Origin: Microvelia longipes
Taxonomy: Eukaryota; Arthropoda; Insecta; Hemiptera; Veliidae
Assembly: GCA_018340805.1 (NCBI GenBank)
Contig: JACMZG010001913.1
Span: 12,620,097-12,684,096 of the forward strand
Reading direction: 5' to 3'
Length of the DNA: 64,000 nt
Shown: positions 1 through 15,829 of the stretch, in pieces
How positions within the stretch are numbered: the first letter of the stretch is position 1
Layout: every line of letters begins with the position of its first letter
Position numbers and translations under genes: made by a program
Notes under the pieces: model-generated
What the model was told of the DNA's origin: nothing
Databases searched by the model: none
What the model saw: only the letters and a program-made list of their open reading frames with translations

Positions 1-589
1 TGCCAAGACCTCATATGTTTACAAGCATTATTGGGTACATACAACTTGGCTTATTCAATAATCTCACAACTTTTTACGTTAGACTTGGCTATTTTTTTTT
101 TTTGCGCATGTGTTTTTGTTGGGATAAGTTGTAAGACTTGTATGTATTAAATGACTATATTTTCTCATTCTACTGTGTTAATGAATTAAGATTTTTGCCG
201 GTTACTGGGTTACACTGGAGACCAAATTACAGTAACGGGTACGGGTGTGCCGGATACTGGGTCTTGTACTAATACAAGTTAATTCAGTAGTAGGTGTATT
301 CAATACCTTATCTATTTTTATGTTCTTATTATTTTGCATTTTTATTTTGTCTTTTATTCAAAAAACATTTTATATTAAAAAACATTTCAGGTATAACGCT
401 AATTCAGAATACTTTATGCTTGATTAACTATATTTTTACTAAGTCAACCATAACAATATCGTTCCCTCTACACGTTATAGTTAGATTTTTAAATTGTTTT
501 TTTGATAGTTTATTTAATTCAACAGCGTTATCCGTGCTTCTCAAGGGTGCCATTATTCATCTTTTGAACTTTTCTTCCCCATAATAGAT
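1..589. other. AT-rich DNA, nothing recognised
   Basis: Low-complexity AT-rich sequence. Two overlapping small reading frames (60 and 96 codons, 245-584) have hydrophobic, T-driven composition and no family resemblance, so I do not call them genes. Confidence 0.5.
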
Positions 590-780
590 TTGCTACGATC
601 ATCTTCACCATATCAGATTCTCTAAGCTCATCTTCACCATATCAGATTCTCTAAGCTCATCATCATCACTTCGGACTCGCTTCGCTTGTCTTCAGATAGT
701 ACACATACGTGTTATTCCTAGTGGTTCGCAGAGAAGAGGATGAGCGTAGAGAATCCGAAATAAGTTCTGAGATATTCCGA
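590..780. repeat. Repeat family A fragments in inverted arrangement
   Basis: A 28-bp unit (CACCATATCAGATTCTCTAA core) is present twice at 607-660. It is followed by the minus-strand family A module CTCGCTTCGCTTGTC (around 677-691) and then by the plus-strand module GAGGATGAGCGTAGAGAATC (around 734-753). These are the 3' signatures of family A facing each other. Confidence 0.55.
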
Positions 781-911
781 AAATGATTTTTTGAAAACTT
801 TAAATGACATTAAAACAAAGTTTCAATTAAGGTAAATGGAAAACCAAATCAATTCCAGATCCAGCTCAATAGAACCATCCTAAGAGGCGAAACTGGATGG
901 AAGTATACATA

Positions 912-1161
912 ATAATAATAATAATAATAATGCCCGTTTAGAGCCTTGCGGCTCATCAGGGATAACCCCTGCGGGAACCACCTCGGGTGGTAGTAGCAAC
1001 CGTTACGCTCAAAGTGAATTCTAATGTTGGCGATAATTTATCAAAACAATAATCTACTATAAACTGAGAGCGTAACCTGGGATGCGAACCCCAGACCTCC
1101 GTGGGTGTCAAAGGTCAGTGTAAAGACAAACGCCTTAACGACCTCGGCCACGGAGGCGGCC
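912..1161 (-). mobile_element. tRNA-derived SINE (family G), complete insertion with TSD
   Basis: On the minus strand the element starts at about 1161 with a tRNA-like head. An A box lies around 1131-1151 (GTGGCCGAGGTCGTTAAGGC) and a B box at 1079-1091 (GGGTTCGCATCCC). It ends in an (ATT)n tail at 912-930. The 13-bp sequence ggaagtatacata flanks it exactly, at 899-911 and 1162-1174, as expected for LINE-driven retroposition. Other copies are at 29640-29885 and, in part, at 4440-4610. The frames on both strands here (1041-1274, 1105-1344) are incidental. Confidence 0.85.
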
Positions 1162-1174
1162 GGAAGTATACATA

Positions 1175-1608
1175 CTTCTATATATATGTATTTATATATA
1201 TATATAGTCTTTGTCGACGACCTCTTAACATCCAAGAGATCCCTATTGAGATCATTTGATCTCAATAGGGCCAAAGGGTTGGAAGATTGTATGAAAGAAA
1301 ATTACCTACCTTTAAAACCTACTAGTCCTACTAAACCTACTTGAGTCTCAGTCTAGCAGTGGTCTAGTAAACATCTATAGTCAGTAGTTTTAGTTTAGTA
1401 GTAGTTAATTAGTGTAGTTTAGTATTAGATCAGGAAATTAGGACAATATCAGTGGACTAGTAATTGTGAAAAGTGCTGACGTGAACTTTTTTTAGATTTC
1501 TTATAACAATTTTAATTTAAATAATAGCAATAAATAAATTGAATATTTAACTATAATTAACTTCTATTTTTTTTAATCTTTTGACTAATTTTAAAGTTAA
1601 ATAAAAAA
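1175..1608. other. Possible 5' leader of a decayed non-LTR element
   Basis: AT-rich sequence leading into the decayed ORF1 at 1609. It holds a short (TA)n tract (1180-1205) and an inverted repeat, ATCCCTATTGAGATCATTTG against GATCTCAATAGGG (1240-1271). No coding potential is visible. Confidence 0.35.
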
Positions 1609-2851
1609 ATGAACACCCGCGTCAAATTAGATAAACCTGATCAGTATGGAAACGATAGGTATGTAGAATTAAGTCTTCCCACTCATTTAGCTAATTTACT
1701 TAACTAAGCCAATTCATCTCCACCCCAATCAACCAAAAAGCATAAGCATTATGCTTTGAGAAAAAAAGAAAATTCTTCAAAGGCTTCCACCTCAATGGAC
1801 AATCACGTTAAAAAACAACCCCTGTACAGCCCGTTAGATGATGTGTCGATAAATGATCAAAAAACCGTGGACCTTGTAATGGAAATAAAAAAAGTTCTAA
1901 AAAATTACCAATCAATTTTTTTAGATGAAAACATTACAGCGATCTTAAAGCCAATTGCCTTGTTAATAAATTTAAATGTAGAATTAAATACGGAGCTAGA
2001 AAAACTCAAAGAGGACTATGAAAATAATAAAAAGAACTTTCTCTCCTGATGAAGTACCAAGAACAACAAAAGCAGTCCTTGGATGATTCTTATACAGTTC
2101 GATTTCAGTTGGAAGACGAACTGCTAGAGATGAAAGAATTTAAAAAGGAGATGGATAATATGAAATCAAATATTGAGAAAAAAGATAGCGAGTATTTAAA
2201 ACTCTTAGAAGAAAGGCGTGTGCAAGACGAGCATGTAAAATATTTAGAACTTGTTTTAGAAGACCTTAAAATACAAAGATCTAATTATGAGTTAAAAGAC
2301 ATGGGCACAAATACCACAGGAAACACATCTTCTCAAGATAATCTCAATGTCAGTGAGGTAGAGAATCTAAAAACTTCAATCTTAGACCGTGATGCAGCAA
2401 TAAGCAAGTTAGAAGAGGAATTGGTTACACTAAAACAAAGTAATAATGAACTTAATAATAAAATCAGAGATCTAAATAATTCAATTTTATCAAATATTAC
2501 ATTAAAACCTGCTGTAAAAGATAACTATAAACCTTTACCTAATAACGATAAAAGAAACAAAATATTGTTGGTTGGAGATAGTATGTTTAGGAATATGCAT
2601 CATTATATTACTACTAGTACTTAGATAACAGTAAATTCAAGGTGTGCACTATTTTTAAACCTGGTGCCCTCAGCAATTTAGAAAATTTAATAAAAGACTT
2701 TTCTTTGCATGACTATGTTATAGTTATGGGTGGCACAATTGATGCCATGAGAGGTACCATATACAGTACCGACTTAAGTGATGCTATCAAAAGTATTTAT
2801 CATTTATTTAGTAAAACAAACTTTGTTTTCTGTACAATACCTTTATAGTTT
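1609..2851 (+). pseudogene. Decayed retroelement ORF1: coiled coil plus SGNH-hydrolase-like domain
   Basis: The reading starts at ATG 1609, meets TAA at 1705-1707, and stays open in the same frame to 2049. It shifts frame to continue at 2049-2624 and shifts again for 2642-2848. Residues rich in K, E, L, N and Q in heptad-like order (about 1860-2480) indicate a long coiled coil. KILLVGDSMFRNM (2558-2596) and YVIVMGGTIDAMRG (2717-2758) match the GDS block and the GGxxD block of SGNH/GDSL-type hydrolases. This domain pairing is known from ORF1 proteins of some non-LTR retrotransposons of the CR1 group and relatives. No reverse transcriptase follows; the sequence runs into a 3' region ending in (TAAA)n. 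I infer a dead or non-autonomous element. A decayed host gene is possible but less likely given the tail. Confidence 0.55.
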
Positions 2852-3155
2852 TAAATATGCCTTTACTAATAAAAATATTAACGTTATGATGTTAACGTGC
2901 CTACTATAATGTTAACGAATATTTAGCTGATAATTTAGTAATCCCACCTTAAATGTTTAGTGTTTCTTGTGTTATGTTATGCTTTTTTTTGTTTTGTTTT
3001 TTTAATCAAGTTTGTTATTCAAGTTATGCTGCCTATGTTTATGCAGTCTATTGAATAATTTATATCTATTTGCCTTTTAATTGTAAAATTTTGACAATTG
3101 AGAAACTTTGTAATAGAGTAACCTCAAGTATGTAAATAAATAAATAAATAAATAC
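2852..3155 (+). mobile_element. 3' UTR and (TAAA)n tail of the decayed non-LTR element
   Basis: Non-coding AT-rich sequence follows the decayed ORF1 and ends in TAAA repeats at 3133-3154. The two I-clade LINE copies at 38-49 kb also end in TAAA repeats, so this looks like the 3' end of a target-primed insertion. Confidence 0.5.
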
Positions 3156-3189
3156 TATTCCAGTCAGTCAGTGGAATGAGTGGCCCCGT

Positions 3190-3550
3190 GATGGTCCGCA
3201 TGATAAAAAATTGCTGAATACATGGCAAAATGCCATATAACAATAGTAAAATAATTCTGGCGTGGAGGTCCGAAAACCTGGCGAAATTTCTTTGAAAAGC
3301 GTGCTCTCTTGCTTATCAATCCAACTTTTGCTTAAGCTTTGGTATTTGTTTAACAACCCTGCTATAAGGTTACTTAACCAAAATCGATAAAGAATCGCCC
3401 CAAGTTTTTATTGATTTTTTTCAATGAAATTCCGCATATTTATCCCATTGATTATATACACAGCACGGCACAGCATTATTAGCACTTATTTTAATCTCAG
3501 ATTATGCTAATTTTAAAGTTATGTAAACTTAAATATTGTAAATAGGCCAA
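3190..3550. mobile_element. MITE-like repeat family D, partial
   Basis: It has the family D terminal signature AATTCTGGCGTGGAGGTCCG at 3251-3270 followed by CTGGCGAAATTTCTTTGAAA. An internal block at 3450-3500 reads, on the minus strand, AATAATGCTGTGCCGTGC, which also occurs at 12226 and 12609. Confidence 0.55.
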
Positions 3551-3954
3551 TAAATAATTAATAGCGGTACTAAGATTCAAACCTGGGAACTTTAGCTTTG
3601 AGTCGGTTTTGTTCGATTCAGCTCCCTGAAAACACTGAAACAGCACCGTGGCCGAAATTTGTTGTCCTTAATATTGATTTTAGAAAATAAATTTTATAAT
3701 TTAATTATTGTAAGAAGGTATTTAGATATGAATAAACGATTTATTTATTAGTATTAATTATTATTATTATTTAACTCTTTTTGTCAATACCCTTATTTTA
3801 AATAGTCTTTTAAACCATTTAAATTGTAATTTTGATAGTAAAGTCAGAATATTAAGCATTTATTTTAAATATACCTACTATGTAGTAAATAGGAGAAGGA
3901 AAGTAAAGAGCAAAAAGAACAAAAAACTCTCGCCGGAGCTTTTACCATACACCT
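3551..3954. other. Intergenic, short repeat J only
   Basis: 3600-3665 matches family J (GATTCAGCTCCC block), which recurs at 15598-15655 on the minus strand and at 49855-49910. The remainder is AT-rich with nothing recognised. Confidence 0.4.
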
Positions 3955-4330
3955 AGCTATTATTCCGATATTGTTATTGTTACCTAGATAGTATGTAGAC
4001 GTTATTGTAACTAGCTAGTATGTAGACGATATTGTTATTGTTACCTAGCTAGTATATAGAAGATATTGTTATTGTTACCTACCTAGTATGTAGACGATAT
4101 TGTTATTGTTAGCTAGCTAGTATGTAGACCTATATTGTTATTTTTACCTAGCTAGTACGTAGATGATATTGTTATTGTTACCTAGGTAGTATGTAGATGA
4201 TATTGTTATTGTTACTAGCTAGTCTATGCTTGTTAACTAGCTAGTACGTAGACGATATTGTTATTGTTACCTAGCTAGTATGTAGATGATATTGTTATTG
4301 TTACCTAGCTAGAATGGAGACGATATTGTT
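3955..4330. repeat. 34-bp tandem array
   Basis: About ten imperfect copies of a 34-bp unit built from ACCTAGCTAGTATGTAGACG plus ATATTGTTATTGTT. Confidence 0.9.
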
Positions 4331-4439
4331 CTTCTTAGAGATCCCTAGTAAAGGCATTTTGTGTCTAATTCACAGAAGAGCAGTGGATTTACTTTAAGTT
4401 TCCATATACCTTTAACTACCTTCTTCTTGGTCGAAGTCG

Positions 4440-4610
4440 TTAAAAATCGTGTGTACTTATAGAGACCTTTCACACCCCGGAGATGTGTGAAAGGTCACTT
4501 GGTGTCTTTGGTTCGCTCACCCGGAGATCGGGGTGGGGTTCGCATCCCAGATTACGAGTTCTAAGTTTATATTAGTTTTTTGTTCACAAAAACTGTCGAC
4601 AACTTTGGAA
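4440..4610 (+). mobile_element. Partial tRNA-derived SINE (family G)
   Basis: The B-box block GGGGTTCGCATCCCAGATTA (4534-4553) and the downstream segment ending CAACTTTGGAAGCGTTGCC match family G. The A-box half is replaced by an inverted repeat (GACCTTTCACAC / GTGTGAAAGGTC). Confidence 0.6.
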
Positions 4611-5190
4611 GCGTTGCCAACAGCTGCGTAATCAACGTTAATAACAAACAGAGCTTTGCTCTAGCCAAGTGTGATTTGCGAATAGTAACTTTGGTAGATT
4701 GGAAACAAAATGCCTTTTTTGGTGAGCATACCTAACAACTAAAAATTTGAAGTGGGGGAGGGCAGGGAAGACCTAAATCTATGATTTATGTCAAACAATT
4801 GCTTAGTGAAAAATTACCCAATAGTAATTTTCCGATGATCAATGGGTGATTATAGACGTCATATACTTCCCAATGCAATGAATCCTATGGTATGCTCTAA
4901 TTTAACTTTTGAAATAGTTACAAAAAATAGGAGTTTACTGAATTCAACTTACTGGGAGCAAGATACATTTTCGAGAATCTTGGACCATATTCCCCTCTTA
5001 AATTTAAAGATTTATTGGTGGTCCATCTGAAATGGTTTAACTCTTAATTACCGTAATGATTATAGTGAACTTTTTTTTTCATATTATTTTAATTTCTAGT
5101 TCATTTTAAAACATGATTTGCTAAAATTTTTATGAGAATATCATTAAATTTAACATCTGGAGCTAGATTAGCGATAAAACATCAGTAATT
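4611..5190. other. Intergenic, nothing recognised
   Basis: AT-rich. A 62-codon frame at 4842-5030 shows no recognisable domain and no neighbouring exon signals. Confidence 0.4.
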
Positions 5191-5195
5191 CCTTA

Positions 5196-5480
5196 CTTAT
5201 GTCACTACGGAAGTCTAGAGTTCGCTCACCAGGTTAGGTTCTTATGTCACTAGGGAGGTCAAGAGTTCGCTTACCAGGTTAGGTTCTTATGTCACTAGGG
5301 AGCTCTAGAGTTCGCTCACCAGGTTAGGCTCTTATATCACTTGGGAGGTCTAGAGTTCGCTCACCAGGTTAGGCTCTTATGTCACTTGGGAGGTCTAGAG
5401 TTCGCTCACCAGGTTAGGCTCTTATGTCACTTGGGAGGTCTAGTTCGCTCACCAGGTTAGGCTCTTATGTCACTACGGAG
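5196..5480. repeat. 45-bp tandem array
   Basis: About six copies of a 45-bp unit (CTTATGTCACTAGGGAGGTC, then TAGAGTTCGCTCACCAGGTT). Spacing between CTTATGTCAC starts is 45 bp (5196, 5241 and onward). Confidence 0.9.
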
Positions 5481-5502
5481 TTCAGGGGTACGCATGAACA
5501 TA

Positions 5503-5640
5503 TATTACTAGAGGCATACTCTAGTAAGGCTTGGAAAATTGATAAACGCTCTCAGGGTTCTATTTGACATCATCGTAACCTCCTCCAAGAGTTAGTTTAC
5601 GTCGTTTGTCCATCACACGCTCCTTGTGTTTTGATCTGTT
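5503..5640. mobile_element. MITE-like repeat family E, partial
   Basis: Begins with the family E end signature ATATATTACTAGAGGCATAC and continues with the CTCAGGGTTCT / CGTAACCTCCTCCAAGAG block shared with 13250-13565 and 31990-32720. Confidence 0.6.
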
Positions 5641-6134
5641 TTATAAGCGACATAGTATATAAATTACACTAATTTATATACAATGTCTATAGTATATAAA
5701 TATACTATAGACCACATATAAGAAAACTATATATGATCATCTCTATAAATAATATATCAATAATTAAACGTATCAATTACTATTATACTTCCACCTAAGA
5801 TGGTTAACACAGGGTTAACTCTTATGAGCGGTTTTTATTGTTATTATAAAACGTTTAGTACTGTTTACTAAAATCCTCGAGTCGACTATTGTGTTGTTAA
5901 TATTACTATCTTTAAACCAAAATAAATCGACATTTAACCTTTGTACTGACGTCACAGGCCTTCTAAGACTTCGAACGAATATAATACTTTAAATTAATAT
6001 GGTGGGGATTAAGTACTGCTATACCTTTACATGATAGATAATAGGAAATGAAAAACTTCTACATTATTACTCGTACACACCCTTTAATGTTTCAAGTTCA
6101 TGGCTCAATGTACAGTAAGAATTATAAAATACTA

Positions 6135-6142
6135 TATAAATA
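6135..6142 (+). promoter_or_regulatory. TATA box of cuticle gene 1
   Basis: TATAAATA lies 33 bp upstream of the arthropod initiator CAGT at 6167-6170. The block ATACAGTCCAC (6164-6174) is identical at gene 2 (20171-20181). Confidence 0.7.
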
Positions 6143-6214
6143 AGTTGTTAGATGTAATATAATATACAGTCCACTGCAGGTTGCATTTGGAGGTAGATAC
6201 AACACCTAGCAGCT

Positions 6215-10579
<4,365 letters not shown>

Positions 10580-10653
10580 ACCTCCATTTCATCAAATTGG
10601 ACCAAAGAGTCATCTGACTGAACCATAGCATATTTATATTTATTATTATCAGA

Positions 10654-10659
10654 AATAAA
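10654..10659 (+). terminator. Poly(A) signal of cuticle gene 1
   Basis: AATAAA 75 bp after the stop codon (10577-10579). Confidence 0.7.
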
Positions 10660-10679
10660 ATCTTTTTATTCTTATAAAC

Positions 10680-11830
10680 TTAATTGTTTACTTGTATAAA
10701 CCCTTTAAGTGATAATCTTCCTTGTAAATTATAATATATATTATACCGGGTGAAACATTTCTAATGCTCCAATAATAAATTCTTGAAGATAAGGAAAAAT
10801 CATGATCCTAGACTTACAAAAATGGCAATAGGACGTTATGTTCTTATTTAATTTTTGAACGTTACTAAAAGTGGTAACAAATTTACCATGTTTGGGAAAT
10901 AGTTATCAAAATAATAATGGTATATTTGAACTGGCAATTTTCAATTTGCTGATGGTAGATCGTATTCGGAAGTGTAGAAGGTAGAACCACATTTTTCCCT
11001 TATTTGTACGGATTTAAATTGGTGCATCTGACATGTTTTTCTTTGCATAAACATTATAATATACTATCTAATCAGCTGCTAATGAAATTGAAATATTTAA
11101 TTAAAAATAAAATATTCTTAAATATAACTTTAAGAATTAGAATAAAAACCTTCTAACCCCTAAATGAACCTACTGACATACAGAAAATTACCGTTGCTGT
11201 AAATGAATTCAATCGATCCGACATATTCTTACTTAGGCGATATTCTAAATAAAGGGCGATTGAAATTATAAAATAAAAATAAGAATTGAAATTGTAGCCT
11301 AAGAAAAGGTTAACATATTGGGGCTATTTTTAGTTCTAGGTGATTCAAACATTACAAATATTGTTAATGAAGACGACCCAAACGGGAACAAAATTATTAT
11401 AGCTTAAAATATATTCAATTTATTGAACAGAAGTATTTTCTTTTTCTAAGCTATTTTCATCCCAAGATTAAACCTGTACTGTCTCGATGATTGAGGTCTT
11501 ATGGCTTAACCCGAATACAAGAAAAGAAACATTTTTGAAATATTCTTTAATGGAAATCGCCTACTTTTGTTACTAGCTGAATTATGATAAAAAGTTATGC
11601 TCGAAACGGTTTTTTGCAAGGTCAAGTTTGATTTTTCATACATCAGTTCCGTCACGAGATCCTGTCATAAATAACACGTTGTACCCTCAAGTTAAGCGAT
11701 TTTTTTAAGGAATACGTTTTGGTGAAAGCTTTGCGTTAAATGAATAGAATAGTTCAAGGGAATTCATTCATAGAGAAAAAATACGCTAATGGGATAGGCG
11801 TCATGATGGAAGTTTGGTTGCTAACACAGT
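10680..11830. other. Intergenic, nothing recognised
   Basis: AT-rich spacer after gene 1 with no exon-like or repeat-like block that I can match elsewhere in the window. Confidence 0.4.
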
Positions 11831-11834
11831 AACA

Positions 11835-12330
11835 CTCATTCCAAATAAAATTCGCCCGGCATGCGGACCACCGAGCCAGAATTATTGAGTAGTTAGGAAC
11901 TTATTTAATGTAAAAAACGATAAATAACTATCGTTCCTACTTGGTTTGTTGTTAAGCACGGATACGCGCATCCCAAAGGAAATTAGCCCGACATTAACCA
12001 CCGCGCCATAATTGTTGAAAATAATACGTGTAGCTTAGTTTCCTTGTATTGTGTCGCTTTTGAAGTTGTTTTCAAATTGTGTCCCTACTTAAGTCCTTAC
12101 ATAGTGTGATGCTTGCTTAAGTGTGGTCCTTACATTGTGTAGCCCACTTACTAAATTCGGTTTACAGTGTGTTTTAAAAAAAAATCACTAAAAACTAGCA
12201 TAAAAAATTTAAATGAGGAAAATAATGCTGTGCCGAGCAAAGTATCTATGAGATAAATATGGCTTTTCGTTAAAAAAGTCGAAATAATAAATAAAAAGTA
12301 GCGACGCTACTACTCAGGTTAGTTAAATAT
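11835..12330 (-). mobile_element. MITE-like repeat family D, two terminal pieces and an internal piece
   Basis: Minus-strand D ends at 11840-11884 (AAATTCGCCCGGCATGCGGA, CAGAATTATT) and 11970-12016. An internal block AATAATGCTGTGCCGAGC lies at 12226-12243. The nested or adjacent copies are too worn for exact borders. Confidence 0.5.
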
Positions 12331-12421
12331 ACACCGATAACTTAAGTAAAAATTAAATTAATTAAGAAAGCGCAAATTTTATAGAAAATTCGGTCTTATT
12401 TACAATAATTAAATTTATAAT

Positions 12422-12755
12422 CAAAATAATTCTAGCGTGAGGACCGCAAGCCGGGCGAAATTTTTTTGAAATGCCTGCTTTCTTGCTTATGAGTCCAATG
12501 TTTGCTTATGTTTTCGATATATAGCAGTACCGTCACAACTTAATGTTTTTTTTTAATTTTTCAAAGAAATTGCTCTAAAATTAGCATAAACTGATCTTAA
12601 AATTAGTGCAAATAATGCTGAGCCGTGCAGTGTATAATCTAAGGGATGAATATTTGCTTTTGGTTTGAAAAAATTGAAAACAAGCAACAAGTTGTGACGC
12701 TATAGTTCAGGATATTAAATATATATCGACCTCCGCGACAGAATTTTTTTATTCT
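12422..12755 (+). mobile_element. MITE-like repeat family D, near-complete copy
   Basis: The left end AATTCTAGCGTGAGGACCGC (12426-12445) and the right end CGACCTCCGCGACAGAATTT (12729-12748) are inverted repeats of each other, giving about 330 bp with TIRs of roughly 19 bp. There is no coding frame. Pieces of the family occur at 3.2, 7.1, 11.8, 17.7 and 63.4 kb. Confidence 0.65.
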
Positions 12756-13249
12756 GAGATTTAAATACTTCAATATAAGAGATAATTAACTACCAAAAGT
12801 AGTTAAGTTCGTAACAAATCAGTGGTCCGTACTTAAGTGTGCTAATCACTAAAGTAAGGTCCTTAGTTAAGTGGGATCCTTACATAAGCGAGCCCTTTCA
12901 TAATGTGCTCCCCTTACTTAAGGGGAACCTTAAGTAAGTGTGATCTTTACCTAATATCGCCTCTCACAGAAGTTTAAGTTTGCTCCTTACTTAAGTAATC
13001 AAATTCCTTGAAGCCGTACTCGAAGTCAAATTCGACTTCCGCCATAATACCAACCGCATTAGCGATTTAAAAAAAAATCGATACAACCTGAAAAATTAAG
13101 CCAGAAATGGATTGTTGAGCTAGAAAGCAACAATAATTGTCAAGAAAATTCCACCGATTTCAGAAACTCGCCGGAATTCTTTATCAAAGAAATAAAGAAT
13201 TAAAAAAAGAAAATACACTAGTTAGATGCTACAATTAGTGAGGTTTATT
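12756..13249. repeat. Degenerate CCTTACTTAAGTGTG repeats, intergenic
   Basis: 12825-13000 holds loosely repeated CCTTACTTAAG and AAGTGTG words. A similar cluster is at 12070-12160. The rest shows nothing recognisable. Confidence 0.45.
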
Positions 13250-13565
13250 TATAGAGATATATACTAGAAGGAGCACAGCCTATCTAAATACATTGACAGG
13301 TCTGAACCATCTTTTAGGGGCTCTCAAGGGCTCTGTGTAACCCTATTAGAACCTCTTTCAAGAGTAAATTAAGGTTATAATAAATAAATTGATTTTGGCT
13401 CTCCGCGAATCGTTTGTGTTTTGAATTGCATTTCTAACGTTCACTATATAAGTTATTGTGATGTACAAATTATTTCATTTTATTTCTAAGCGAAGGTGGT
13501 CAGGTTACTTTTTCGATGTTTCAAAATTTAACCTATAGGGCCTCTCTAGTAATATATCTCTATGG
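13250..13565. mobile_element. MITE-like repeat family E, complete copy
   Basis: The left end TAGAGATATATACTAGAAGG and the right end CCTCTCTAGTAATATATCTC are inverted repeats. About 315 bp with no coding frame. The internal blocks (GAACCATCTTTTAGGGGCTC and TCTGTGTAACCCTATTAG) are the ones expanded into a 126-bp array at 32 kb. Confidence 0.7.
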
Positions 13566-13574
13566 GTTTATTAA

Positions 13575-13935
13575 CACTAACTCTACTCTGACTTTTATTA
13601 CTAACACTACTTTTGCTTACTTTTTTCTTACTTACTTTTTTACTTTTTACTTTCTTTTACTTTTCTTACTTTTACTTACTTTTTATTTTGACTAACTTTC
13701 TTACTTTTTACTTACTTTTACGTACTTTTTTACTTTTTACTTACTTTTACTTATTATTTTAACTTTTTACTTACTTTTACTTATTTCTTTTACTTTTTAC
13801 TTTCTTTCTTATGTTTTACTTACTTTTACTTTTCTTACTTTTATTTACTTTTTATTTTTTACTTACTTTCTTACTTTTTTACTTTTTACTTACTTACTTA
13901 CTTTTTACTTACTTTCTTACTTTTTACTATATTAA
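13575..13935. repeat. (TTTAC)n-type low-complexity tract
   Basis: TTACTTACTTTTTAC words repeated irregularly over about 360 bp. The 69-codon frame at 13811-14020 is only this tract read in frame. Confidence 0.9.
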
Positions 13936-14374
13936 CACTAACTCTACTCTTACTTATCACACTAATTTAATAACGCATTGGATTCTCTCTATTAAAATAA
14001 TAACTCAGTGTTCAGATTAATTAGATGACCTTTGTTTACATAAGGAATCTTAATAAATTTAAGGCGTAGCCTTTAAATTGCAGTACGACTGTAACATTCT
14101 TTAGCGTCCATACATCACACAATGTACAGGAAACTTATTGTAATTATCGTTTATTTTATTGTAGATTAATGTGAGCTATTATCCTAACCCCACGTCTTGC
14201 AATAAAATAATGCAGTGTATAAAATCCGTGAAATGAATTATTAATAAATTAATAATTTATGTTATCAATTACCTAATTGATAACATAAATAAAAAAATGT
14301 TTCGAAAGCATACTTTTAACTTCCTTGTCTCATAAGGTGAGAGGAAAAAAAACTTTAGTAGTTAATAATTTGGA
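13936..14374. other. Intergenic, small palindrome only
   Basis: An AT-rich dyad (TTATGTTATCAATTA / TAATTGATAACATAA, about 14258-14290) is the only structure seen. Confidence 0.4.
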
Positions 14375-14970
14375 AAAGTCACCCGTGGTGTAGTGGTTAA
14401 GGTACGCGGCCAATACACAGAATGAATGGACTTTAAACTTCCGAGTTTATTTAGTCATGGGTTCAATCCCAGCACGGGCCTCTGGATTATTATGAGAGGG
14501 ATAAAATTTCTGCGTTCCACGTCCTTCAGAAGGGACGTAAAGCCGGTGGTCTCAAGCCTGTGCGTTGTCAGGTACTCGTTAAAGATCCCTCACTCTAAAT
14601 GAAACTGGGTATAGGCAATATTTAGGACCCTCATAGTAGATTCATTATAATACTATAGTGTGTCTGCTTGTAGTTTAAAGTATATGGAGGTTTGGTTTAA
14701 CATTGAGGGCACGTGTTGTTCCTAGTTTTCACAAGACTATAAGTCAGAGGTAGTATGTATGATTACTTGAATAAAGCATGAGAGGAACCATAAAAGTCCA
14801 CAGCTCTTCTGTCTAGATTAGATGAAATATACCTACACTTGAAATTAAAAAGAGTAGAACACTATCTTAGGGAGCTGGCAAAAAGGGCCCAATAACGTGG
14901 CCTACTTGCCTGGTAGTTACTACCATTCCCCCATATCACTATCACTGACTAGTAGGGTTAGGAAATCTTA
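14375..14970 (+). mobile_element. Long tRNA-headed element (family F)
   Basis: It has a tRNA-like head with A box TGGTGTAGTGGTTAAGG (14387-14402) and B box GGGTTCAATCCC (14459-14470). A body of about 480 bp follows, with AAGCCGGTGGTCTCAAGCCT, CCCTCACTCTAAATGAA and GGCCTACTTGCCTGG blocks. The body is repeated at 49320-49690. It is longer than an ordinary SINE; no reading frame is seen. Confidence 0.65.
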
Positions 14971-15829
14971 ACTAAAAGAATAGTTTTTATTTATTTAACC
15001 TTCAAACCTATTCTCCCAAACATATTCGACACAGGGTAGTAATGTTGGTTTTTAGATGGTATCTATTGACGACGAGCATAGTAAGCTTTAATTTGGTTAG
15101 AAGTTCTTGACTTAGCTAAATAAGTTGTATGTCTTATCAACTTAATAACGAAGGCGATGCCTACTTTTAATAAAAATATTACTACATCTGGGGTTTGGTT
15201 TTTATATTTTTTGATTTGTAAGTCGATAGCCAGCTGTTATAAAATATCCCCGTGTTTTTTTAAATAAAGTTTGATAAACTTTGCCTCTCTCACTTTTATG
15301 ATTTATAGCGAATTTCCTTAAAAAAAAATCTCTAGTAGGATAGGTATCATGGCGGGAATAAAAATCGAAAAAATGGATTTTGAAAAACTATATATACATA
15401 CATATACTTTCAAAAAGTAAATAATATTAAGAGTTAACAATTTTTCCAAGAAGACATTATTTCCTCCTGACTTTCCTGATTTCCATCAGGACGACATGCG
15501 ATGGAACAAATGAAACTAGTCCGAAGTCGATACGACCTCTCTATGTGACTTAGAAGTCAAAAATAATACTAAATATCGGAAATCAAAAATACGGTTGGTT
15601 TTAAGTGGGGTGTCGTTGTTTTGGGGCGCTAAATCGAATAAAACCAGTGCAACCACCTATACAAAAAAAATGTCGAAAAGCTGTGGTAAATTATCAACAA
15701 ACTTAAATGCAGCCTGAAAACCACACATTTGGAGGGTATGTCCTTTTCCATGGTCTTTGTGGAATTAGTTCCATGGTCTTTCATATTCAGTTGAATTAGA
15801 AAGGTCCAAAATCGATTCGAACATTTAAA
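14971..15829. other. Intergenic, short family J match
   Basis: 15598-15655 is a minus-strand match to family J. The rest is AT-rich and unassigned. Confidence 0.35.

Noticed and set aside
912..1161. True tRNA gene
   Set aside because: A and B boxes are present, but the fold is not a clean cloverleaf, and the unit has a SINE tail and target duplication; the same holds at 14375, 49720 and 60000.
1105..1344. 79-codon frame and its minus counterpart 1041-1274
   Set aside because: They cross the border of a SINE and a (TA)n tract.
3955..5480. CRISPR array
   Set aside because: Units are back-to-back without unique spacers, and the genome is eukaryotic.
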